A stretch of DNA of 29,251 nt from Deltaproteobacteria bacterium (GTDB lineage: Bacteria; JAUYMQ01): NCBI GenBank assembly GCA_030698575.1, contig JAUYMQ010000387.1, positions 1 through 29,251 of the forward strand. Reading direction: 5' to 3'. Position numbers and translations under genes: made by a program. Below are positions 1-7,529 of this stretch, piece by piece; position 1 is the first letter of the stretch, and each line of letters starts with the position of its first letter. The notes under the pieces were generated by a model that had not been told where the DNA came from, did not search any database, and saw only the letters and a program-made list of their open reading frames with translations.

Positions 1-267
1 GCCGCGCTCGCGGCCGCCGCGCTGGCCGCGGCGCGAATGATCGCTCCGGCGGCGCTGCGCCCCTTGCTCCGCGCGGGGGTGGCGGGCATCGCCGCGCTCG
101 CCCTCGGCGGCGCGATCTGGTTCGCCTCCATCTCGCGCTACGAGGATCTCGGCCAGTGGCGGCGCTGGCAAGCGCGTTTCATCCCGCTCGTCTGGATTGA
201 CGCCCTCCACGATCTGGGACGACCCGCCTCGGTCCTCTGGGACGGCGAAGTGATGCGCCCCCGCTGA
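1..267 (+). CDS. C-terminal part of a membrane protein (5' end outside window)
   Basis: The reading frame is open from the first base and ends at TGA 265-267, so this is the last 88 residues of a longer protein. The visible part is very rich in Ala and Leu. A hydrophobic segment near residues 22-41 (LLRAGVAGIAALALGGAIWF region) looks like a final transmembrane helix. It is followed by a soluble tail of about 45 residues containing WRRWQARF and ending in VMRPR. No catalytic motif is visible and I do not recognise the family. It reads toward uvrC, 64 bases away, and may or may not be co-transcribed with it. The frame is confident; the function is unknown. Confidence 0.6.
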   Translation, partial: AALAAAALAAARMIAPAALRPLLRAGVAGIAALALGGAIWFASISRYEDLGQWRRWQARFIPLVWIDALHDLGRPASVLWDGEVMRPR

Positions 268-285
268 AGCGCGGTCATGAGCGAA

Positions 286-317
286 CCCCTGGGCAAACCC
301 CAGGGCGAGCCCCTGGG
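286..317 (+). repeat. Three CCCCTGGG/CCCCAGGG elements before uvrC
   Basis: CCCCTGGG (286-293), CCCCAGGG (298-305) and CCCCTGGG (310-317) lie in the short gap before uvrC. The middle copy is the reverse complement of the other two except at the central position, so it can pair with either neighbour. This gives two mutually exclusive hairpins with 4-base loops. There is no T-run, so it is not a normal intrinsic terminator. It ends 14 bases before the uvrC ATG, where it could affect ribosome access. Confidence 0.45.
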
Positions 318-331
318 ATATACTTCCGGCC

Positions 332-2299
332 ATGTCTCCCCAAAAGACTCCCGAGACGAGCCCCGGCAGGCACCTCCAGGAGAAGCTCCGGAGCCTGCCG
401 GACGGCCCCGGTGTCTATCTCATGAAGGACGTCGAGGCGCGCGTGATCTACGTGGGGAAGGCCAAGAGCCTCCGGAGCCGCGTGCGCAGCTACTTCGCCG
501 AGGCCGTGGGCGATACGCGGGCGACGGTGCGCTTCCTGGTCAAGAGGGTCGCCGACGTCGAGTGGATCGTGACCGCGACGGAGAAGGACGCGCTGATCCT
601 CGAGAACACCCTCATCAAGCGCCACCACCCCCGCTACAACGTCAAGCTGCGCGACGCCAAGACCTACATCGGGCTCCGGCTCAATGTGCAGGACCCCTTC
701 CCCCGCCTCACCACGACGAGGCGCATGCGCGAGGACGGTTCGCTCTACTTCGGGCCCTACACCTCGAGCCAGTCCATGCGCGAGACGGTCTATCTCATCC
801 ACAAGATATTTCCGCTGCGAAGCTGCTCGGACCCGGTCTTCCGGCAGTACCGGCGGGCCGGGCGCCCCTGCATCGAATTCCAGATGAAGCGCTGCCTCGC
901 GCCCTGCTGCGACTACGTCGACAAGCCGCGCTACGACGAGCTGGTGCGCGGCGTCGCGCTGTTCCTGCGCGGCCAGAGCCGGGAGCTTCTCAGGGATCTC
1001 GAGCGGCAGATGAAGGCCGCCGCGGAGGGAGAGGCCTATGAGCGCGCGGCCGATCTCAGGGATCGGATCGGCGCCGTCGAGGCGACCATCGAGCGCCAGC
1101 GGATGGTCTCGGAGAAGGAGATCGATCGCGATATTTTCGGCTTCGCGCGCGAGGAAAATCAGGCCGAGGTCCAGGTGCTCTTCGTCCGGCAGGGGAAGCT
1201 CATCGGGGGGCTCAACTATCCGCTGCGGGGCGTCCACCTGGACGATGCCGAACTTCTCTCGTCGTTCCTCTCGCAGTACTACGCCCGCGACCGCGTGGTG
1301 CCGGCCGAGGTGCTGCTGCCCATGCCGCTGGAGGGGCAGGGGGCGGTCGGGGAGCTTCTGACCGAACGCGTGGGGCGCCGGGTGCGGGTGACCGCGCCGC
1401 GGCGCGGTGAGCCGGCGGCGCTGGTCCGGATGGCCGGCGAGAACGCCCGCGCCGCGCTCGACAAGCGGCTGGCCAGCCGCGAAGCCATCGAGCTTGCGCT
1501 GGACGAGCTCCGGGACCGCCTCAGGCTCCGCGGGCGGCCTGACCGCATCGAGTGCTACGACATCAGCAACCTGCAGGGAAAGATGGCGGTCGGCTCCTGC
1601 GTGGCCTTCCACGAGGGACGCCCGGACGTCTCGCGCTACAAGAAATTCCGGATCAAGGGGCTGGACAGCCCGGACGACTACCGGATGATGAAGGAGGTCC
1701 TGGCCCGCCGGTTCCGCCGCGCCGGCGGGGACGGTGATCTGCCCGACCTGATCCTGCTCGACGGCGGGCGGGGCCAGCTCAACATCGCCCTCGAGGTGCT
1801 GCGCGAGCTGCAAATCGACGGGGTCGGCGTGGCGACGGTGGCGAAGTATGCGCCCGATGCCGAGGTCGGCGCCCGGGCCAAGGCGCGGACGTCGGAGAAG
1901 GTTTACATCCCCGACCTGAAGGAGCCCGTTGGCTTCCCCGCAAACTCACCGGCCATGTTTCTCCTGCAGCGGCTTCGCGACGAATCGCATCGCTTCGCGA
2001 TCGCCTACCACAAGCTGCTGCGGCGCCGCCTCACGCTGCTCTCGGCCCTCGAGGACATTCCGGGGATCGGGAAGGGGCGCCGCCGCCTCCTGCTGCGGCG
2101 TTTCGGAAGCTTGCGAAGAGTTCGCGATGCAAGCGCGACTGAACTCTGCGAGGTGCCGGGGATCACGCCGACAACGGCGCGGGCGATTCAGGATCGCCTT
2201 CGGGAGCCCACGGCGGCCCCGGAGGGGCGTTCCGAAACCGAGACTTCCGGGCAAGATGGCGCGCTTCCCGGAAACGAATGGGAGGGCGAGAATGGCTGA
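332..2299 (+). CDS. uvrC: UvrABC system protein C (excinuclease subunit)
   Basis: UvrC makes the dual incisions around DNA lesions in nucleotide excision repair after UvrA/UvrB recognition. The 655 residues carry the usual domain order. The GIY-YIG nuclease is at about 25-105 (GVY 27-29, IYVGKAK 39-45). A Cys-rich region follows, with C165, C180, C188 and C192 resembling the iron-sulfur cysteines reported for E. coli UvrC. The UVR helix pair is near 225-260 and contains ERAADLRDRI. The RNase H-like nuclease has ECYDISN, LILLDGG and RDESHRFA, which contain the expected catalytic Asp and His residues. Tandem helix-hairpin-helix motifs lie near 575-625 (DIPGIGKG, EVPGITP). The length is slightly above typical because of a short tail rich in Glu, Gly and Asn. 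The ATG at 332 places the GIY domain normally, but its ribosome site is weak. The gene looks intact. Confidence 0.97.
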   Translation: MSPQKTPETSPGRHLQEKLRSLPDGPGVYLMKDVEARVIYVGKAKSLRSRVRSYFAEAVGDTRATVRFLVKRVADVEWIVTATEKDALILENTLIKRHHPRYNVKLRDAKTYIGLRLNVQDPFPRLTTTRRMREDGSLYFGPYTSSQSMRETVYLIHKIFPLRSCSDPVFRQYRRAGRPCIEFQMKRCLAPCCDYVDKPRYDELVRGVALFLRGQSRELLRDLERQMKAAAEGEAYERAADLRDRIGAVEATIERQRMVSEKEIDRDIFGFAREENQAEVQVLFVRQGKLIGGLNYPLRGVHLDDAELLSSFLSQYYARDRVVPAEVLLPMPLEGQGAVGELLTERVGRRVRVTAPRRGEPAALVRMAGENARAALDKRLASREAIELALDELRDRLRLRGRPDRIECYDISNLQGKMAVGSCVAFHEGRPDVSRYKKFRIKGLDSPDDYRMMKEVLARRFRRAGGDGDLPDLILLDGGRGQLNIALEVLRELQIDGVGVATVAKYAPDAEVGARAKARTSEKVYIPDLKEPVGFPANSPAMFLLQRLRDESHRFAIAYHKLLRRRLTLLSALEDIPGIGKGRRRLLLRRFGSLRRVRDASATELCEVPGITPTTARAIQDRLREPTAAPEGRSETETSGQDGALPGNEWEGENG

Positions 2300-2339
2300 A
2301 ACAGTGCTGGAATCTTCGGATTCACGCCGGAGGAAAGGA

Positions 2340-2387
2340 TTTTCCCAGATCGGAAGGGAATGCTCTAAATTGAGAAAAGTTTTTCCC
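2340..2387 (+). promoter_or_regulatory. Putative enhancer: two inverted-repeat activator sites
   Basis: Site 1 is TTTTCCC (2340-2346) followed by GGGAA (2356-2360). Site 2 is GAGAAAAGTTTTTCCC (2372-2387), an imperfect palindrome of GRGAAAA, a 2-base spacer and TTTTCCC. They lie about 95-140 bases upstream of the sigma-54 promoter at 2479, a usual distance for enhancer sites of NtrC-type activators. The same pair, with the same 2-base spacer in site 2, occurs upstream of the PEP-CTERM operon at 11083. The binding protein is not in the window. PrsR, the response regulator of PEP-CTERM systems, is the natural candidate by inference. Confidence 0.55.
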
Positions 2388-2478
2388 AGGAATAAATGCT
2401 GACCGGGGAGGCAGCGGAATCGGCCTGGGTAACATGCTGAGATTACTAGATGTTTTTTAACCGATGAGAAGCGCAAGG

Positions 2479-2497
2479 TTGGCACGGAATCTGCTTT
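2479..2497 (+). promoter_or_regulatory. Sigma-54 (RpoN) -24/-12 promoter
   Basis: TTGGCACGGAATCTGCTTT matches the sigma-54 consensus (YTGGCACG-N4-TTGCW) with GG at 2481-2482 and GC at 2493-2494, exactly 12 bases apart. The -24 element is perfect; the -12 element has CTGC in place of TTGC. The predicted transcript start is near 2506, about 100 bases before the PEP-CTERM start codon. Sigma-54 promoters need an ATP-driven activator, consistent with the two inverted-repeat sites upstream. Confidence 0.75.
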
Positions 2498-2591
2498 GTA
2501 TTGGGCTGACCTCGGCAGAAGTGGCACTTGGAGGGCCGGGGTCGTTTGCGCTCAGTCTTTAAGAAACACCCCCCCCCGACGGCCGGTGGGG

Positions 2592-2607
2592 CATCCCTGG
2601 AGGGATG
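2592..2607 (+). promoter_or_regulatory. Hairpin hiding the ribosome site and start codon
   Basis: CATCCC (2592-2597), loop TGGA, GGGATG (2602-2607) form a perfect 6-bp stem. It contains the Shine-Dalgarno-like GGAGG (2599-2603) and the ATG at 2605. A second ATG at 2608 lies just outside it, with better spacing (4 bases) from GGAGG. The structure could slow translation initiation of the PEP-CTERM gene. Confidence 0.4.
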
Positions 2608-3423
2608 ATGCATCCGCAGTCCGCCACGGTGCGGCGGCGTCCATACCGCAAGCTGGCACTCGGCCTCTTATCAGCGGCAATCTTCGCGCTCCTGTTGCTG
2701 CCAGGCCAGGCGGATGCGCGGCTCTTTACCGTAATGGACCCATCCAACCCCAACCCGGCAGGCAGCACGGTCTATTTCAGCGATACTCTCGGGGGTACGA
2801 CCGGTTGTGACAATATTACGACAATCTGTAGCGGGCTGGTCGGGACAATCAACCCGGTGCTTTCAATTTCGGGGACCGTCGGGGACTACGTCGGTGCGGC
2901 GCCCAATTTTACCAACGACTTCTTCATCTTTGACTTGACGATTACCTCGGGCAGTTTGGACGCGCTCTCCGTCACGCTTCTGAGTGGCGCGACCACTTTT
3001 GGCGATCCGCTGACGACGGGGTACTTCGCCGACGCAGGCAAGCAGGCTCCCAACGGGAATGTGGTGCTATGGGGGAACCAGGAGATCCTGAACGAGCCGA
3101 ACTGCCAAAATATATTCGACCCATTCTGCGGTGGCACGAGTTCGTACAGCTTCAATCTGGATGGCGTGCAGCCTGGCTCCCAAGGCGTACCGGCGGGGTA
3201 TGTCCAAACGGGCGAGACGACGGTCCGCCTCTTTGCTGTGTTCGGCTCCCCCACTTCGCTTCTCGAGTACGACGCGGTGAGCTTCAGTCTCAGCCCAGTA
3301 GGTGGCGCAGACTTTACGGTTCAGGCCGAGATTATCCCCGAGCCGGGCACGATTCTCCTGCTCGGGTCGGGCTTGGTCGCCCTGGGGCTGGGTGAGAGAA
3401 GGCGGCGGCGCGGCCGCGGCTAA
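2605..3423 (+). CDS. PEP-CTERM sorting domain protein (sigma-54 controlled)
   Basis: This 272-residue exported protein has an N-terminal signal peptide (Arg-rich start, hydrophobic core about 18-33, cleavage probably near ADA 36-38). The body is rich in Gly, Thr, Ser and Asn, as is typical of low-complexity surface proteins. The C-terminus is a textbook PEP-CTERM signal: IPEPGT, a hydrophobic stretch ending in LVALGLG, then a run of arginines. Such proteins are cleaved and anchored or released by an exosortase at the inner membrane. The start is either ATG 2605 or ATG 2608; the second has better spacing from GGAGG. The gene is monocistronic between a sigma-54 promoter and a terminator at 3474-3495. 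The body of the protein has no recognised enzymatic motif, so its role in the matrix is unknown. Confidence 0.9.
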   Translation: MMHPQSATVRRRPYRKLALGLLSAAIFALLLLPGQADARLFTVMDPSNPNPAGSTVYFSDTLGGTTGCDNITTICSGLVGTINPVLSISGTVGDYVGAAPNFTNDFFIFDLTITSGSLDALSVTLLSGATTFGDPLTTGYFADAGKQAPNGNVVLWGNQEILNEPNCQNIFDPFCGGTSSYSFNLDGVQPGSQGVPAGYVQTGETTVRLFAVFGSPTSLLEYDAVSFSLSPVGGADFTVQAEIIPEPGTILLLGSGLVALGLGERRRRRGRG

Positions 3424-3473
3424 ATGACAAGGGCCGCGCTTTTCATGGACTTGTCGGGGGCCGGGCTCACTCT

Positions 3474-3495
3474 AACGGGCTTGGCCCGTTTTTTT
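3474..3495 (+). terminator. Rho-independent terminator
   Basis: AACGGGC (3474-3480), loop TTG, GCCCGTT (3484-3490), then a run of T to 3495. This is a perfect 7-bp GC-rich stem with a T-tract, about 50 bases after the PEP-CTERM stop codon. It ends that transcript. Confidence 0.88.
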
Positions 3496-3585
3496 GGAGG
3501 CGATTTCATTTTTTTTGACACCCCCGACCCCTCGAAGCCACCTCCCCAAGTGGCAGAGGGGGCATGGGGATTCCCTCAGTCTAGC

Positions 3586-3600
3586 CGCCCCGAAAGGGCG
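3586..3600 (+). promoter_or_regulatory. GAAA-loop hairpin just upstream of a ribosome site
   Basis: CGCCC (3586-3590) and GGGCG (3596-3600) pair around CGAAA. The hairpin ends four bases before the strong GGAGG at 3604-3608 and the ATG at 3614. It may stabilise the message or influence initiation. No known riboswitch consensus is visible in the rest of the leader. Confidence 0.35.
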
Positions 3601-3613
3601 TTTGGAGGAAAAA

Positions 3614-4690
3614 ATGCCTAAGACAAGCCACCTCGCGATTGCGCTGGCAGCGCTGCTGGCCTTCGCCGGGATGGCCGGGGTGGCCCAAGCCCAGGTCGGG
3701 CTGGGCGGCCTCGCCACCGGCCAGTGCGTGGACCAGGAGCCCAACGGCTTCCCGGGTGTTATCGATGCGCCCGCGTTCATCGTCACCAAGACCTACGACG
3801 TCTTCGGGCCGAACGACCCGAACAACCCGGCGCCTCTCGCGGGCAACAACACCTACGTTTACACGTTGATCTACACGGGAAGCAGCTGCACGCCCCTCGG
3901 TGCGGCTCCGGCGGTCATCCGGTTCGAGATAATCATGGACACGACCTTTGCCACGGGCGCGGGCTACATCGCCTCATCGTCGGGCGTGGCCCCGGTCGCC
4001 ACGACGATCGGCGCCGCGGCGGTGTCCTGGGATTTTCGGGATCCCCTCAATCCAGGGGTGAGTCCGGGGCTCCGATTCACCTGTCCCGCCGGGCCGGGTG
4101 AGGTGAGCAAGCAGATCTACATCCAGGCCGCGCTGCTGCCGGGACTCGTGAGCGAGAACGCGGTCTCGGTCGACGGACAGCTCTCGCTCGATGCCCCTGG
4201 CACCTGCGTGGGTCCCTTCGTGGAGCCCCAGATGGAAGACGGTGACGCCATGCCCTGCACCATCGGCTGGTGGAAGAACCGCTACGACGAGAAGAAGGGC
4301 ACGACGCAGTACTTCCCCGATCCGGACTTCGACCAGGTCGTGACGGCGGCGGTGGCGCTCTGCCAGCCGGTGTTCACCGACGAGGCCGATCTGCTCACGC
4401 AGCTCTCCAGCAAGGGGAAGCGGTCGATCCTGATCCGCGGCGAGCAGCAATTGGCCGCGTGGTGCCTCAACATGGCGGCGGGCGATCTGTTCCCGAACAA
4501 CCTGAAGTGCAAGCTGTTCGACGGGAACTGGATCATCCACAACGCCTGCGGCGACAACCTGACGGTTGGCGACGCGCTCACCCAGGCCATCTCGGACATC
4601 ACGTCGGGTAACGAGGACCTTCAGCACGACGCGCATGATTGCGCCGATGACGTGAACAACGGCATCAGCGTCATCAACAGTATGCCGTAA
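3614..4690 (+). CDS. Secreted Cys-rich protein with a GWWKN motif, function unknown
   Basis: This 358-residue protein has a clear signal peptide with cleavage after AQA (24-26). The ATG at 3614 is preceded by GGAGGAAAAA and sits directly before the signal peptide. Residues about 30-200 are Thr/Ala/Pro-rich and look like a beta-sandwich. The C-terminal half begins with CTIGWWKNR (W219, W220, K221, N222) and carries several cysteines (AWC, KCK, NAC, HDC), suggesting disulfide bonds outside the cell. A similar Gly-aromatic-Trp-Lys-Asn motif occurs in other secreted bacterial proteins, but I cannot attach a function. There is no PEP-CTERM or other C-terminal anchor, so it is probably released. 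It follows the terminator of the PEP-CTERM gene and must have its own promoter, which I could not define. Confidence 0.8.
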   Translation: MPKTSHLAIALAALLAFAGMAGVAQAQVGLGGLATGQCVDQEPNGFPGVIDAPAFIVTKTYDVFGPNDPNNPAPLAGNNTYVYTLIYTGSSCTPLGAAPAVIRFEIIMDTTFATGAGYIASSSGVAPVATTIGAAAVSWDFRDPLNPGVSPGLRFTCPAGPGEVSKQIYIQAALLPGLVSENAVSVDGQLSLDAPGTCVGPFVEPQMEDGDAMPCTIGWWKNRYDEKKGTTQYFPDPDFDQVVTAAVALCQPVFTDEADLLTQLSSKGKRSILIRGEQQLAAWCLNMAAGDLFPNNLKCKLFDGNWIIHNACGDNLTVGDALTQAISDITSGNEDLQHDAHDCADDVNNGISVINSMP

Positions 4691-4740
4691 CCAGATCGCT
4701 CGCGGGGCTGTCCGTCCGCGAACGAAAGCAAGACCGGCGG

Positions 4741-4766
4741 CTGCCGGCCTCGAAAGGGGCCGGCAG
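4741..4766 (+). terminator. Strong hairpin after the GWWKN gene, possible terminator
   Basis: CTGCCGGCC (4741-4749) pairs perfectly with GGCCGGCAG (4758-4766) over 9 bp around an 8-base loop. Only TTGCC follows, not a T-run, so termination would be weak or Rho-assisted. It lies between the GWWKN gene and the next gene. Confidence 0.4.
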
Positions 4767-4802
4767 TTGCCATTTCGGCTCTCTTGGGGTAACGGTGGAG
4801 CC

Positions 4803-5456
4803 ATGAAAAATCCCGTCACCCTCCTGATCCTGGCGCTGCTGATTGCCGGGGCGCTCGCCATCTTCCTTCTGAACCGCGAGCGGACGACTCCGCCGGTTAC
4901 GGATGAAACCGTGGAGGTGCCCGAGGTGGCTCCAGGCCCGCCTGAGGCCCCGGTTCCGGCCGGGTCGGCGGTGCCGGTGGTGCCCGAAGGTGGGGTTGAA
5001 GAGGGAGAGCCGGACCTGCAGGAGGCCCCGCCCGACGCGGGTGCGGAGAGCGCCCCGTTACCGCGCGGCTATCCGCGGAGCCAGGTTCCGCATCGCGTGG
5101 CCAAGGTATGGGGGCGCAACGACGATGGCAGCGCCAAGCGCGTCGTCGGGATGACCATCGTCGTCGATCCCTCTGCCTCCGCCGCCGAGCTGAGCGAGCT
5201 GGCCGATGACGTTCTGAAAGCCAACTGCGACGCTCCGAGGATGAGCGTCCGGATCTACGATTCCGAGGAGGCGCTCGACCCCGAGGCGCACAAGAACCAC
5301 GATCCGCTGATCGCGGAGCACACCATCGGGCAGATCTGGGTGAACCCGACCGAAAGCCGGCATGCCCCCAAGGTGAGGGTGAAGGTTCGGGGGAAGGATG
5401 TCCTTGTCGGTGCGGAAGCGATGCCGACCGGCGACGCCTGCGACCCTGCGTCCTGA
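4803..5456 (+). CDS. Small membrane-anchored protein with Pro/Glu/Val-rich linker, unknown
   Basis: This 217-residue protein starts at ATG 4803 behind GGTGGAG. It has a short cytoplasmic end (MKNP), one transmembrane helix (about 5-22), a linker of about 70 residues rich in Pro, Val, Glu and Ala (about 28-95), and a compact polar domain (about 100-210). That domain has an alternating strand/helix look (VVGMTIVVDPS, SELADDVLK, MSVRIYDSEEA, GQIWVNP). This is the layout of an inner-membrane-anchored periplasmic domain held off the membrane by a flexible linker. No lipobox or catalytic motif is seen and I do not recognise the family. It converges with the metalloprotease gene, leaving 18 bases between the two stop codons. 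Confidence 0.75.
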   Translation: MKNPVTLLILALLIAGALAIFLLNRERTTPPVTDETVEVPEVAPGPPEAPVPAGSAVPVVPEGGVEEGEPDLQEAPPDAGAESAPLPRGYPRSQVPHRVAKVWGRNDDGSAKRVVGMTIVVDPSASAAELSELADDVLKANCDAPRMSVRIYDSEEALDPEAHKNHDPLIAEHTIGQIWVNPTESRHAPKVRVKVRGKDVLVGAEAMPTGDACDPAS

Positions 5457-5474
5457 ACCCCTGGCCGGGCGTCG

Positions 5475-7490
5475 CTAGGCGCGCTTTCGCCTGCGCAGAG
5501 CCAGCCCCATGACGAGGACCAGGAGCGACAGCGTCAGGCCGCCGAGCGAGAGCGCCGGGATTTCGGGCAGGCTGTGGTTCAGACCGGGGTCGTTGACTGC
5601 GTAGGCGTCGATCGTGCCGGTCGTCGTCATCGTAGGGCCGTTTGTCCAGGCCGAGATGTACAGACTCGACAGGGTCGCGTCGCCGTTGATCACCGCGGCG
5701 ACCGCGGCGGCCACCTGGGCCGCCGTCATGCCGGGGGTAGTGACAATCTGCAGCATGACGCCGCTGATGGTGAAATCCACCGTTCCGCCCTCGGCAGATC
5801 CGTAGAAGGTCCAGTTCTCGGTAGGGGGCGCGCCGCAGTCGATGGTGCAACTGAGCTGCGTTTCCGCGCCTTCGCAGGCCAGATCGCCGCAGCAGTAGGG
5901 GGTGCTCGGCACGGTCGTGCACTGGTAACCCATGGTGCTGCAGCGGGTGTCGGTGCAGGGGACCGGATATTGCCCGCCGCCGTCACCGCAGCAGAAGCGC
6001 GATCCCGTGCTGCCGGTCTGCTTCCCGTTGCAGTCCATGGCGCATGAAACACAGTCCTCCCCGTCTCCCGCTTCGCAGATCAGATTGCCGCAGGTAGCCC
6101 CTCCGCCCGAGATACAGTCGCTCCCGCAGTTGTTGCAGTTCTCCAGCGGCTCGCAGGCCGCGTTCCCGCAGATCGGCGGCTCGCAGGGACCGATGTCCGT
6201 CATGTCGGCTTCTGTGAACATGTGCGGGTTGTGGAGCTTGTCACACTCGGCGGCGTTCAGGCCGTTGTTGCTCCCCGTGTTGCTGGCGTACATGATGTAC
6301 TGGCTGCCCGCGTTGTGGTTGAGGCCGGTGTTGTGGCCGTACTCGTGCGTCCAGAGGATGGCCTCGGTCGTCAGGGTCGTCTTGCGCACGAGCATCATGA
6401 AGTTGCCGCTGACCCCCGAGCACCCGATGATGTTCGTCCCGGGCGCCCCGCAGAAGTTGATGATGCGGACGACCTTGGCCCGGGCGGTGTCGACCAGCTG
6501 CACCGCGATCTGCTCGTTCAGGTCGTCGATGATGTCGAGCCCGTCGCCCGGCGTGCCAAAGGTTCCCCCCGTGCCCTTGCGGGCGAGCTTGTTGCAGCAC
6601 GCCACATCCGCCGCGAAATCCGAGACTCCAATGAGCACGTTCGCCGCGGCGAAGACCTGGTCGAGGCGCGTGTTCGTCATGGGATCGTTGTGGTCGACGT
6701 GATTGACGTAGTCCAGGTTGTGTTCATGCGCGGTCGGGGCGGTATCGGAAACCGCGCTGCTGGCACTGGCGATGGGCTCGCCGGGGGGGCCTGCCGGAGC
6801 GTCTTCGGGGCGCTCGAGAGACTGCAGCAGCTCCAGCGCCTGCTCCGCCGCCCGCTCGAGGGCTCGGCCTCGCGGAACAGGCGTCACGGCGCCGTCGGCG
6901 ATCTCCGTGATGCGGGCGCGGGCGCCTTCCTGGCGGGAGTAAGCGAGTCCCCGGAGCGCCATCTCCAGCAGATCATCCCGAAGCGCTTCCGGCCGCGATC
7001 CCCTCACGGCGGCCTGCGCGAGGACGCCACCGCCCCCCCCGTCCGCCGTCATGGTCAGCAATGCCTGGAACGCGGCGACGTGCCCCCGCGAGGCGATGTG
7101 CCCCAGCGCCTGAGGCGCGAGCAGGAGGGCGCGGTCTTCCTCGGGGATGCTGACGGAAGCGGGCGGATCGCGCAGGAGCGCGAGCAGGGCCTGCGTGGCG
7201 CGAGGCCCCCCCAGATAGGTCAGGAAGGCCACGACGTTGTCGCGCCGGGGAAACTCAGGATCGGCGAGAAGCTCGATGAGCGCCGGCACACCCGCCGGAC
7301 CGACTTCGGCTTGGGCAATCTCGGTGGTCATGCCGTGGATATAGTCCCGGAGAGCGGCCTCCCTCACGGCTTCGTCCGAAGCGGAGGCCGGCACGGGCGC
7401 CATCGCGAAAAGGGCGACGATCAGGAGTATTTGGGCGAGAACGCGACCGAGAGTCCTGATCCCTCTCGGGGGTGAGAGTGAGCTGGGCAT
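5475..7490 (-). CDS. Secreted HEAT-repeat zinc metalloprotease with Cys-rich repeats and IPTL-like C-terminal anchor
   Basis: This 671-residue protein is predicted to be exported and anchored. From the ATG at 7490 it has a signal peptide (about 1-37, ending PASA). HEAT-like alpha repeats follow at about 60-215 (PALIELLADP, RATQALLALLRDP, AAFQALLTM). The zincin core has HEYGHNTGLNH at 382-392, which is the full metzincin HExxHxxGxxH zinc site, followed by a probable Met-turn (YIMY, about 398-401). Cys-rich repeats of the type CGN-x2-CE-x3-NC-x2-CGSDC lie at about 440-560. The last 30 residues are PEIPALSLGG, a hydrophobic helix and RRRKRA. That tail resembles the IPTL-CTERM/VPxLS sorting signals rather than PEP-CTERM. 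An upstream in-frame extension exists, but the ATG at 7490 gives a proper signal peptide and follows the candidate promoter at 7530-7559. Substrates are unknown. Confidence 0.87.
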   Translation of the reverse strand: MPSSLSPPRGIRTLGRVLAQILLIVALFAMAPVPASASDEAVREAALRDYIHGMTTEIAQAEVGPAGVPALIELLADPEFPRRDNVVAFLTYLGGPRATQALLALLRDPPASVSIPEEDRALLLAPQALGHIASRGHVAAFQALLTMTADGGGGGVLAQAAVRGSRPEALRDDLLEMALRGLAYSRQEGARARITEIADGAVTPVPRGRALERAAEQALELLQSLERPEDAPAGPPGEPIASASSAVSDTAPTAHEHNLDYVNHVDHNDPMTNTRLDQVFAAANVLIGVSDFAADVACCNKLARKGTGGTFGTPGDGLDIIDDLNEQIAVQLVDTARAKVVRIINFCGAPGTNIIGCSGVSGNFMMLVRKTTLTTEAILWTHEYGHNTGLNHNAGSQYIMYASNTGSNNGLNAAECDKLHNPHMFTEADMTDIGPCEPPICGNAACEPLENCNNCGSDCISGGGATCGNLICEAGDGEDCVSCAMDCNGKQTGSTGSRFCCGDGGGQYPVPCTDTRCSTMGYQCTTVPSTPYCCGDLACEGAETQLSCTIDCGAPPTENWTFYGSAEGGTVDFTISGVMLQIVTTPGMTAAQVAAAVAAVINGDATLSSLYISAWTNGPTMTTTGTIDAYAVNDPGLNHSLPEIPALSLGGLTLSLLVLVMGLALRRRKRA

Positions 7491-7529
7491 CGTGTGCTGA
7501 ACGTCTCCGCTAGCGGTGCCCCCGTTCCA

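Larger units (their letters stand above)
2300..2604 (+). promoter_or_regulatory. Intergenic regulatory region upstream of a PEP-CTERM gene
   Basis: These 305 bases between uvrC and the PEP-CTERM gene hold no gene. They are visibly more AT-rich than the flanking genes. They contain two GGGAAAA/TTTTCCC-type inverted-repeat sites (2340-2360 and 2372-2387), a sigma-54 promoter (2479-2497), a leader of about 100 bases, and a hairpin that overlaps the start codon (2592-2607). These are listed separately. Confidence 0.7.

Noticed and set aside
275-1813. A 512-residue open frame antisense to uvrC
   Set aside because: It lies wholly opposite a clear uvrC, has a composition typical of antisense frames in GC-rich genes, and shows no family motif. 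Long frames of this kind opposite the cohesin/comEC genes (16312-18138), the split gene (8562-10214), hisS and aspS were rejected for the same reason.
2340-2387. Inverted repeats read as the uvrC terminator
   Set aside because: The stems are AT-rich, lack a following T-run, and recur at 10712-10760 between divergent genes where no transcript ends. A regulatory role fits better.
2522-2540. Second TGGCAC as another sigma-54 promoter
   Set aside because: No TTGC or similar -12 element follows at the required distance; the sequence there is GGAGGGCC.
3515-3543. TTGACA as the -35 of a sigma-70 promoter for the GWWKN gene
   Set aside because: A perfect -35 box, but the sequence 16-18 bases downstream is C-rich with no -10 resemblance.
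3551-3566. TGGCA...GGGGGC upstream of the GWWKN gene as a sigma-54 promoter
   Set aside because: The spacing between the GG and the GC is about two bases too short and the -12 TT is missing.
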